From contig JAGCKY010000034.1 of NCBI GenBank assembly GCA_017647245.1, positions 1 through 14,112 on the forward strand: 14,112 bases of DNA. Direction: 5' to 3'. The translations under genes were made by a program, and so were the position numbers. The notes below the pieces were generated by a model. It worked only from the letters and a program-made list of their open reading frames with translations. It was not told where the DNA came from and made no database searches. This DNA comes from Elusimicrobiaceae bacterium (GTDB taxonomy: Bacteria; Elusimicrobiota; Elusimicrobia; Elusimicrobiales; Elusimicrobiaceae). This document shows positions 6,121-14,112 of this stretch, piece after piece. Numbering within the stretch: position 1 is the stretch's first letter; each line of letters opens with the position of its first letter.

Positions 6121-7647
6121 ATGGCAATCAGACCGGAAGAAATAACAAACATTATTAAAGAAAAAATAGAAAAATTTGACACCCAGGCAGATTTGAGCGA
6201 AGTGGGTACCGTTATCCAAGTAGGTGACGGTATTGCCCGCGTGTACGGACTCAAAGACGTCAAAGCATCTGAACTGGTGGATTTCGGCCACGGCGTAAAA
6301 GGCATGGCCATGAACCTGGAATATGACAACGTGGGTTGCGTGCTCATGGGTCCCGATGATGAGGTGCACGAAGGCGGCACCGTTAAACGCACGGGCGAGG
6401 TTATCAGCATTCCCGTTGGAGACGATATCATCGGTCGCGTGGTGGACCCGCTGGGCCGCCCGTTAGACGGCAAAGGTGAAATCAAAGCCAGCAAAAATAT
6501 GCCTATGGATATTGTAGCGCCGGGTATCGTAGAGCGCCAACCTGTCAAACAACCGCTTCAAACCGGTCTGAAAGCGGTGGACGCCTTGGTGCCTATCGGT
6601 AAAGGTCAGCGCGAACTGATTATCGGTGACCGCCAAACCGGTAAAACCGCTATTGCCATTGATGCGATTATTAACCAGAAAAATTTACCCGCAGACCAAC
6701 GCTGTTTGTGTATTTATGTAGCGGTCGGACAGAAAAACAGTACCGTTGCGCAAGTAGTTAAAACGTTGACCGATTTCGGTGCGATGGAATATACCACGGT
6801 CGTGGCGGCCACCGCATCTGACCCGGCGTCCCTTTTATACATTGCGCCGTATGCGGGTTGTGCCATCGGCGAGTATTTTATGTGGCAGGGTAAAGACGTG
6901 CTCATTGTGTATGATGATTTGTCTAAACACGCGCAGGCGTACCGTCAGATGTCGCTACTCTTGCGCCGTCCGCCCGGCCGTGAAGCGTATCCCGGCGACG
7001 TGTTTTATTTGCACTCCCGTTTACTAGAGCGCGCCTGTAAGCTTTCCAAGGAAAACGGCGGCGGCTCACTGACCGCACTTCCGATTATTGAAACGCAGGC
7101 CAACGACGTGTCTGCTTATATTCCGACCAACGTCATTTCCATTACGGACGGACAGATTTACTTGGAAAGCAGTTTGTTTTTAAGCGGTGTAAAACCGGCT
7201 ATTAACGTCGGGCTTTCCGTATCGCGTGTGGGCGGCTCGGCTCAGCGCAAAACCATGCGCAAAGTAGCAGGTACGTTGCGTGTGGATATGTCGCAATACC
7301 AAGAGCTGGCGGGCTTTGCGCAATTCGGTTCGGAATTAGATAAAGAATCGCAACGCCAAATTGAACGCGGCAAACGCATGAGTGAACTCTTAAAACAAGA
7401 CCAATATAAACCCATGCGTTTAAGTCAGCAGGTGCTGGTACTGTATGCGGGTGTGCACGGCTATACCGACCACATCGCCGTAGAGCAAGTGCGCGATTAT
7501 GAACAAAAACTGCTTGCTTGGGCAGATGTACAACAAAAACCGCTGATGGAAAAATTGGATAGCGCCACAGAATTAACGGACGAACTAACCGTCAGCATGG
7601 ATGACGCGTTAACGCAATTCCAAACTGTTTTTCACGCAAAAAAATAG
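6121..7647 (+). CDS. atpA: ATP synthase F1 subunit alpha
   Basis: A 508-residue F1 head subunit carrying the non-catalytic nucleotide sites. The N-terminal delta-binding helix is [17 protein letters not shown] (3-19). The beta-barrel domain runs to about 95. The P-loop is GDRQTGKT (169-176), [17 protein letters not shown] holds the Walker B region (261-277), and [10 protein letters not shown] carries the arginine finger (Arg370) that reaches into the neighbouring beta site. The C-terminal helical domain is complete. The TAGGGTG before ATG is only a moderate ribosome site. The stop codon is built into the AGGAG used by the next, unrelated gene (7646-7650). Confidence 0.98.
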   Translation: MAIRPEEITNIIKEKIEKFDTQADLSEVGTVIQVGDGIARVYGLKDVKASELVDFGHGVKGMAMNLEYDNVGCVLMGPDDEVHEGGTVKRTGEVISIPVGDDIIGRVVDPLGRPLDGKGEIKASKNMPMDIVAPGIVERQPVKQPLQTGLKAVDALVPIGKGQRELIIGDRQTGKTAIAIDAIINQKNLPADQRCLCIYVAVGQKNSTVAQVVKTLTDFGAMEYTTVVAATASDPASLLYIAPYAGCAIGEYFMWQGKDVLIVYDDLSKHAQAYRQMSLLLRRPPGREAYPGDVFYLHSRLLERACKLSKENGGGSLTALPIIETQANDVSAYIPTNVISITDGQIYLESSLFLSGVKPAINVGLSVSRVGGSAQRKTMRKVAGTLRVDMSQYQELAGFAQFGSELDKESQRQIERGKRMSELLKQDQYKPMRLSQQVLVLYAGVHGYTDHIAVEQVRDYEQKLLAWADVQQKPLMEKLDSATELTDELTVSMDDALTQFQTVFHAKK

Positions 7648-7656
7648 GAGCCCTAT

Positions 7657-8595
7657 ATGGATAAAGATAAGAAAAAATATTTAGTGACCGGCGGCGCCGG
7701 ATTTATCGGTAGCAATATCGCCAAAACCTTGGAAGCACAAGGCCATGAAGTAACCGTGGTAGATGATTTTACGCACAACGGCCATTTCAAAAATCTTATC
7801 GGCTTTAAAGGGGAAGTGTACGGGCTCAATTTGTTTGAAGAATTACCGGAGCCGGATTATTACGACGGTATTTTCCACGAGGCCGCCATTACCGATACCA
7901 CGGTCATGGACCAGTTGGAAATGATGCGCCAAAATGTGGCGGCGTTTCGCAACATTTTAAATTACGCGGCGGAAAACGAAATTACCAAAGTGGTGTATGC
8001 TTCTTCGGCCGCCACGTACGGAAACGGCGCGGTGCCTATGAAAGAAAGCCAACCCACCCACCCGGAAAATGTGTACGGATTTTCCAAAGTCATTGACGAT
8101 AATGTGGCGCGTAAATTTTCCCAAGACCACCATGATATGAAAATTATCGGTCTGCGCTATTTTAACGTCTTTGGTCCGGGCGAGTACTACAAAGGCAAAA
8201 TGGCCAGTATGATTTACCAATTATATTTGCAAATGAAAGAAGGCAAACGCCCCCGCGTGTTCAAATACGGTGAGCAAATGCGTGACTTTGTATATGTGAA
8301 AGATATTGTCAAAGCCAATTTGTGCGCCATGAAAAACGGCAAAGAAACTTGCGTGCTCAATGCCGCTACCGGTATCGCGCGCAGTTATAATGACGTAATC
8401 AAATGTTTAAATCATGAACTCGGTACGAATTTAGAGCCGGATTATTTTGATAATCCGTACTCCGCTTTCTTCCAAAACAAAACAGAAGCGGATATGAGTT
8501 TAGCCAAAGAAAAAACCGGCTACACGCCCGATTATACGTTAGAAACCGCCATTGCCGATTACGTGGCTATTTTGGAAGGTAAAAAAGAAAATTAA
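7657..8595 (+). CDS. NAD(P)-dependent sugar-nucleotide epimerase, HldD-like
   Basis: A 312-residue extended short-chain dehydrogenase. The Rossmann nucleotide motif is TGGAGFIG (11-18), with acidic Asp36/Asp37 after beta-2. The catalytic set is SSAATYG (116-122), Tyr140 and Lys144 in YGFSK, and Lys179 in EYYKGKMASM. The stretch RYFNVFGPGEYYKGKMAS and the later RDFVYV closely follow HldD (RfaD), ADP-L-glycero-D-manno-heptose 6-epimerase, which makes the heptose donor for the lipopolysaccharide inner core. Other UDP-sugar epimerases lack the KGxMAS segment, so HldD-like is the best call; the exact substrate is unproven. It sits between atpA and atpG with gaps of nine and eight bases and its own AGGAG, so it is part of the ATP synthase transcript although it has no known role in that enzyme. 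Base composition looks like its neighbours. Confidence 0.82.
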   Translation: MDKDKKKYLVTGGAGFIGSNIAKTLEAQGHEVTVVDDFTHNGHFKNLIGFKGEVYGLNLFEELPEPDYYDGIFHEAAITDTTVMDQLEMMRQNVAAFRNILNYAAENEITKVVYASSAATYGNGAVPMKESQPTHPENVYGFSKVIDDNVARKFSQDHHDMKIIGLRYFNVFGPGEYYKGKMASMIYQLYLQMKEGKRPRVFKYGEQMRDFVYVKDIVKANLCAMKNGKETCVLNAATGIARSYNDVIKCLNHELGTNLEPDYFDNPYSAFFQNKTEADMSLAKEKTGYTPDYTLETAIADYVAILEGKKEN

Positions 8596-8603
8596 GGAAC
8601 TTT

Positions 8604-10951
<2,348 letters not shown>

Positions 10952-10953
10952 TT

Positions 10954-11370
10954 ATGGCCAAAACGTTTACGCTCAATTTAGTTACGCCCGAAAAACAACT
11001 GCTGGATAATTTGCCGGTAGAGTCGGTAGTGTTGCCGGCTTTATCGGGCGAAATGGGCGTGCTCGCGGGGCATATTCCCATGGTGGTGCAACTGGAACTG
11101 GGGTCCTTGCGTTACAAAACGGCCAACGGAAAAGAAGAAGAATTTGCGGTCATGGGCGGCTTTGCGGAAATTTTGCATGAGACGGTAGAGGTATTTGCCG
11201 AAGGGGCGGATTTGGCGGGCGAGATTGACGAGGAAGAAGAAAAACAAAAAATCAAACGCGCCAAAGAATCGCTCTCGCGCAAAGATGCGGACATTGATTT
11301 TGAGTTGGCCGAACTGGAAATCAAGCAAGCCCTTGCGCGCATGAAAGTCAAAAAACATCATTTAGGGTAG
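10954..11370 (+). CDS. atpC: ATP synthase F1 subunit epsilon
   Basis: A 138-residue subunit that links gamma to the c-ring and can inhibit ATP hydrolysis. The N-terminal beta-sandwich (about 1-86) contains the signature SGEMGVLAGHIPMV (31-44), and FAVMGGFAEI follows. The C-terminal two-helix domain (about 90-138) is present and strongly charged (DEEEEKQKIKRAKE...), so the regulatory arm is retained. It has no clear ribosome site of its own beyond GAG at the end of atpD, two bases upstream, which suggests coupling. It is the last gene of the operon. Confidence 0.95.
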   Translation: MAKTFTLNLVTPEKQLLDNLPVESVVLPALSGEMGVLAGHIPMVVQLELGSLRYKTANGKEEEFAVMGGFAEILHETVEVFAEGADLAGEIDEEEEKQKIKRAKESLSRKDADIDFELAELEIKQALARMKVKKHHLG

Positions 11371-11389
11371 TTGCGTTATTTGTAGACAA

Positions 11390-11423
11390 GCGGAAAAGAT
11401 TTTTATCTTTTCCGCTTTTTTTT
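11390..11423 (+). terminator. Rho-independent terminator of the ATP synthase operon
   Basis: A perfect 11-bp stem, GCGGAAAAGAT (11390-11400) with ATCTTTTCCGC (11405-11415), has a TTTT loop and is followed by eight T (11416-11423). It begins 20 bases after the atpC stop. Confidence 0.95.
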
Positions 11424-11463
11424 GTTGTGATTTGGTTGGCTTTTCGTTGGGCAAAAACACCCC

Positions 11464-11491
11464 TTGACTTGTTTTTTTTTTTTGGTACAAT
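11464..11491 (+). promoter_or_regulatory. Pilin 2 promoter with a T12 spacer
   Basis: -35 TTGACT (11464-11469), a 16-base spacer of TG, twelve T (11472-11483) and GG, then -10 TACAAT (11486-11491). The predicted start is near 11498. It is identical from the -35 box through GGTA to the promoter of the other pilin gene on the opposite strand. The T run lies wholly between the two boxes, so gain or loss of a T would change their spacing. Confidence 0.8.
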
Positions 11492-11517
11492 ACGGGGGTA
11501 GTGGTTAATTTTTTAAA

Positions 11518-11599
11518 TGTCGCCCTGAAAAGTTTTTGTTCAGGGCCTCGTCCTTAAAAAAGCGGTTGAGGTGCTGAGCAGAAGTGACTCAGCACGACA
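11518..11599 (+). repeat. Two-hairpin palindromic element E4 in the pilin 2 leader
   Basis: An 82-base structure with terminal repeats TGTC(G) and (C)GACA. Hairpin 1 is GCCCTGAA/TTCAGGGC (11522-11529 and 11539-11546); hairpin 2 is GTGCTGAG/CTCAGCAC (11571-11578 and 11588-11595). Both have 8-bp stems and 9-base loops and are separated by 24 bases. Its sequence differs from E2 and E3, but the geometry is nearly the same. It occupies the same place as E2, ending a few bases before the Shine-Dalgarno site. Confidence 0.7.
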
Positions 11600-11604
11600 G
11601 AGAG

Positions 11605-11609
11605 AGGAG
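11605..11609 (+). promoter_or_regulatory. Shine-Dalgarno site fixing the pilin 2 start
   Basis: AGGAG (within AGAGGAGA, 11603-11610) lies eight bases before ATG 11618. This supports the long-leader start. No in-frame ATG occurs between the start and the AFTLIELL segment. The site sits in an 18-base gap after element E4. Confidence 0.85.
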
Positions 11610-11617
11610 AAAGTATT

Positions 11618-12265
11618 ATGAAAAAAGCGAATCTAAAGTCGTCATCCCGCAGTGTTTCTGTGCGGGATATAGGCCGGGCAGTAAACAACATTATACCCCG
11701 CACTACAACACTGCGGGGTGACGGTATTGGGGCACAGGCGTTTACATTAATTGAATTATTAGTAGTCGTCTTAATCATCGGTATTTTGGCGGCAATCGCT
11801 TTGCCACAATATCAAAAAGCCGTGTGGAAAAGCAAAAACGCACAATTAAAACTTTTGGCGAAAGCTTATTTAGACGCACAAACCTCTTATTACTTGGCAA
11901 ATGGGGAATATGCCAAAAGTTTTAGTGATTTGGATATCCAAATGCCCAATTGGACTTCAGGCAAGACAAGTGCAAGTTCTTCTTTTTGTCCGATTACCAG
12001 TACGGGAGAAAAAGACTCGGTACGCTATACGAATGATATACAAATGACTATTACAAGCGGTTTTAATTTAATGATAGTTTGGCGGTCAGGCCCTTACAGA
12101 TGTGGAGGATTTCAGGCCTCTATTTCAAGAAAAATAATTAGGTGTGTCGAACGTCATGGGGAAACCACTGGTGCGAAATTTGATGAAGATGCGTTTTGTG
12201 TCAAATTAGAAGGTGGAACTTATTTGGAGACGAGTGGTAGTTGGTATTATTATTCCTTGCCCTAA
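11618..12265 (+). CDS. Type IV pilin / pseudopilin with an extended, repeat-encoded leader (pilin 2)
   Basis: A 215-residue prepilin-like protein. The class III signal [10 protein letters not shown] begins at residue 41, again with Ala at -1 and Glu at +5, and the following hydrophobic helix is identical to that of pilin 1 through ALPQYQ. The leader is 41 residues long; residues 8-36 (SSSRSVSVRDIGRAV...TLRGDG) are the translation of element E3. The N-terminal helix continues KAVWKSKNAQLKLLAKAY, then LANGEYAKSFSDLDI, a pattern shared with pilin 1 (LANGVY, WDIDLP). The C-terminal globular part differs and has four Cys. AGGAG fixes the start. The gene has its own promoter and shares its stop region with convergent ligA (12262-12265), leaving no room for a terminator between them. 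Whether it is a major pilin, a minor pilin or a secretion pseudopilin cannot be decided. Confidence 0.9.
   Translation: MKKANLKSSSRSVSVRDIGRAVNNIIPRTTTLRGDGIGAQAFTLIELLVVVLIIGILAAIALPQYQKAVWKSKNAQLKLLAKAYLDAQTSYYLANGEYAKSFSDLDIQMPNWTSGKTSASSSFCPITSTGEKDSVRYTNDIQMTITSGFNLMIVWRSGPYRCGGFQASISRKIIRCVERHGETTGAKFDEDAFCVKLEGGTYLETSGSWYYYSLP
11640..11723 (+). repeat. Two-hairpin palindromic element E3 inside the pilin 2 leader
   Basis: An 84-base (28-codon) element with ends CGTC and GACG. The stems ATCCCGCA/TGCGGGAT (11644-11651 and 11661-11668) and ACCCCGCA/TGCGGGGT (11695-11702 and 11712-11719) are perfect, each with a 9-base loop, separated by 26 bases. It is homologous to E2 (20 ungapped mismatches in 84). 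Because its length is a multiple of three, it extends the leader without shifting the frame. Confidence 0.9.
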
Positions 12266-14112
12266 CCTTTTATCATCGCAAAAAATTCTTCGGGCGTGAT
12301 GACTTTGACGCCTAAATCTTGTGCTTTTTTGAGCTTGCTGCCGGCGGCTTTGGCCGCCACCACAAAAGAAGTTTTGGCCGATACACTGCCGCTGGTTTTG
12401 GCGCCGTGCTCGCGCGCGAGTTGCTCGGCCTGGGTGCGGGTCATGCCTTCCATTTCGCCGGTAAACACAAGCGTTTTTCCTTCCAACACGCGCGAAGAAA
12501 TCTGCTTTTCGGGTTGCGTAAAGTTCAGGCCGATTTGGCGTAATTGTTCAATTTGTCCGCGTACCACGGGGTCATGAAAAAAGTCATACACGCTTTGCGA
12601 AACGGCGGCTCCTACGTCGGGTACTAAACGCAGTTCTTCTTGCGTGGCGTTCATCAGATTATCTAAATTATGGAAATGATAGGCCAGCGTTTCGGCAGTT
12701 TTTGCACCGACAAAGGCAATACCTAGCGCAAAAAGTAAGCGCGACAGAGGACGTTTTTTACTCGCTTCCAAACCGTCCAATAAATTTTGCGATTTCTTTT
12801 CTTTGAAATTTTCCAGCGACAAAAGATGAAAGAAGTTCAAATTATATAAATCTGTAAAATTGCTGACAAATTGGCGGTCCACCAATTCTTCCACCACGGC
12901 GTCGCCCATGCCGTCAATGTCCATCGCGCCGCGGCTGGCATAGTGCAAAATGCGCCCTTTGATTTGTGCCGGACAAGCGGGGTTTACACAATAATATCCC
13001 ACCTCGCCTTCGGCTTTGTACACGGGCCGCCCGCAGGCGGGGCACATCGTGGGTGGTACAATATCGGTCGTGCCGATATGCTGCGCCACTTTGACTACTT
13101 TGGGAATAACTTCGCCCGCGCGCTCAATGATAATTTTATCGCCGATGCGCAGTCCCAGACGTTTAACTTCATCAAAATTGTGCAACGTGGCATTGGAAAT
13201 AATTACGCCCGCGCAAGAAACGGGTTCCACCTGTGCCACGGGAGTAATTACGCCCGAACGCCCGACGGAAAATAAGACATTATTTACCGTGGTAGTGGCT
13301 TGCTCGGCAGGGTATTTAAAAGCAATGGCCCAGCGCGGACTTTTGGCCGTACTGCCCAAAATGCGCTGTTGTGTGAAATCATTTACTTTAATTACCAGCC
13401 CGTCGGTATCAAAAGGCAGGTCGTGGCGTTTATTGTCAAATTCATTATAAAAGCGCACGATTTCATCAATGGAATTAGTTTGCAGGCGCACGGGGGTAGG
13501 CGTAAATCCCCACGCTTGGCAATCCTTGATAAATTGGCTGAAACTGCCTGCGGTTACATCGCCGCGTCCATAAGAGTGGGCAAAAAATTTAAGCGGTCGC
13601 TCGGCGGTGATAGCCGGATCTTTTTGACGTAGTGAGCCGGCGGCGGCATTGCGCGTATTGGCAAAAATAATTTGATTGCGCAGCGCCTGTTTTTCATTAA
13701 GCGCTTCTAAATCTGCTTTGTCTAAATAAATTTCGCCGCGTATTTCCAATACGCCCGCAGGTGCATTTGTCAGACGGTGCGGAATAGATTTTATCGTCAG
13801 CACGTTAGCGGTAATATCTTCGCCGGTTTTGCCGTCGCCGCGGCTGGCCGCGGTGGTGAGCTCACCGTCCACATACGTCAGCGAGCAAGACACGCCGTCT
13901 ATTTTCGCTTCCAACACCATGTCAAAAGTGTGGCTGTCTAATAATTTGGCACAACGCTCGTGCCAAGCGCATACGTCTTGGGCATTATAAGAATTGTCCA
14001 AGCTCATCATGGGAACCCCGTGCACCACGGGGGCAAAAGTAGCGCTGGCGCGGCCGCCGATTTTTTGGGTGGGTGAATCGGGCGTGATAAATTGCGGATA
14101 TTTTGTTTCTAA
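12262..14112 (-). CDS. ligA: NAD-dependent DNA ligase LigA (5' partial)
   Basis: Seals nicks in duplex DNA during replication and repair using NAD+. In the window are 616 codons; the frame stays open to the right edge, reading LETKYPQFITPDSPTQKIGG at 14112 inward, so roughly 55 N-terminal residues of the usual 670 or so are outside. The adenylation domain has the catalytic Lys in LEAKIDG (about 13905-13903) and SRGDGKTGEDIT. The OB fold is followed by a four-Cys zinc site (CPAC ... CVNPAC), then the helix-hairpin-helix region (MDIDGMG, LFALGIAFVGAKTAE) and a C-terminal BRCT domain (GKTLVFTGEMEGMTRTQAE). The stop TAG (12264-12262) overlaps the stop of pilin 2. A GTG-initiated shorter reading from 14028 would remove conserved sequence and is not the true start. 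Confidence 0.97.
   Translation of the reverse strand, partial: LETKYPQFITPDSPTQKIGGRASATFAPVVHGVPMMSLDNSYNAQDVCAWHERCAKLLDSHTFDMVLEAKIDGVSCSLTYVDGELTTAASRGDGKTGEDITANVLTIKSIPHRLTNAPAGVLEIRGEIYLDKADLEALNEKQALRNQIIFANTRNAAAGSLRQKDPAITAERPLKFFAHSYGRGDVTAGSFSQFIKDCQAWGFTPTPVRLQTNSIDEIVRFYNEFDNKRHDLPFDTDGLVIKVNDFTQQRILGSTAKSPRWAIAFKYPAEQATTTVNNVLFSVGRSGVITPVAQVEPVSCAGVIISNATLHNFDEVKRLGLRIGDKIIIERAGEVIPKVVKVAQHIGTTDIVPPTMCPACGRPVYKAEGEVGYYCVNPACPAQIKGRILHYASRGAMDIDGMGDAVVEELVDRQFVSNFTDLYNLNFFHLLSLENFKEKKSQNLLDGLEASKKRPLSRLLFALGIAFVGAKTAETLAYHFHNLDNLMNATQEELRLVPDVGAAVSQSVYDFFHDPVVRGQIEQLRQIGLNFTQPEKQISSRVLEGKTLVFTGEMEGMTRTQAEQLAREHGAKTSGSVSAKTSFVVAAKAAGSKLKKAQDLGVKVITPEEFFAMIKG

Noticed and set aside
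12296..13632. Plus-strand open frames opposite ligA
   Set aside because: They are antisense to conserved LigA domains, lack ribosome sites and have no recognisable protein features.

Overview
The window is housekeeping DNA from a diderm (Gram-negative-type) bacterium, most likely of the phylum Elusimicrobiota and close to gut Elusimicrobium. That placement is inference. It rests on two single pseudopilin genes with the AFTLIELL...LPQYQ start typical of that group, a signal-peptide beta-barrel protein, a heptose-epimerase-like enzyme, and a DnaK lacking the N-terminal insert usual in proteobacteria.

Layout: the 3' end of grpE (2-139) and dnaK (171-2051) form the end of a heat-shock operon, closed by a terminator that also serves a convergent pilin gene (2120-2758, minus). 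A 317-base gap (2759-3075) holds that pilin gene's leader and promoter. Then come an outer-membrane beta-barrel protein (3076-3690), its terminator, and a nine-gene F-type ATP synthase operon (3818-11370): atpZ-atpB-atpE-atpF-atpH-atpA-[hldD-like epimerase]-atpG-atpD-atpC, with gaps of -1 to 32 bases and a perfect terminator at 11390-11423. A second pilin gene (11618-12265, plus) follows, then ligA on the minus strand (12262-14112), whose 5' end lies outside the window. The pilin and ligA stop codons overlap tail to tail.

The housekeeping genes look intact and ordinary, apart from the sugar-nucleotide epimerase placed between atpA and atpG. The residues around the ion site of subunit c suggest proton coupling.

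The unusual part is the two pilin loci, 9 kb apart and on opposite strands, which share one upstream design. Each has a promoter reading TTGACTTG, twelve T, GGTA (16-base spacer containing the T12 run), then a two-hairpin palindromic element just before the Shine-Dalgarno site. The start codon and 7-9 codons follow, then a second two-hairpin element that is translated in frame inside the prepilin leader, and then AFTLIELL. Three of the four elements share one geometry: 4-base terminal inverted repeat, an 8/9/8 hairpin, a 24-26-base spacer, a second 8/9/8 hairpin. Two copies show compensatory changes in one stem. I read this as a dispersed pilin cassette with a possibly phase-variable promoter and structural repeat elements flanking the start codon. 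The layout is seen directly in the sequence; what it does is not known.
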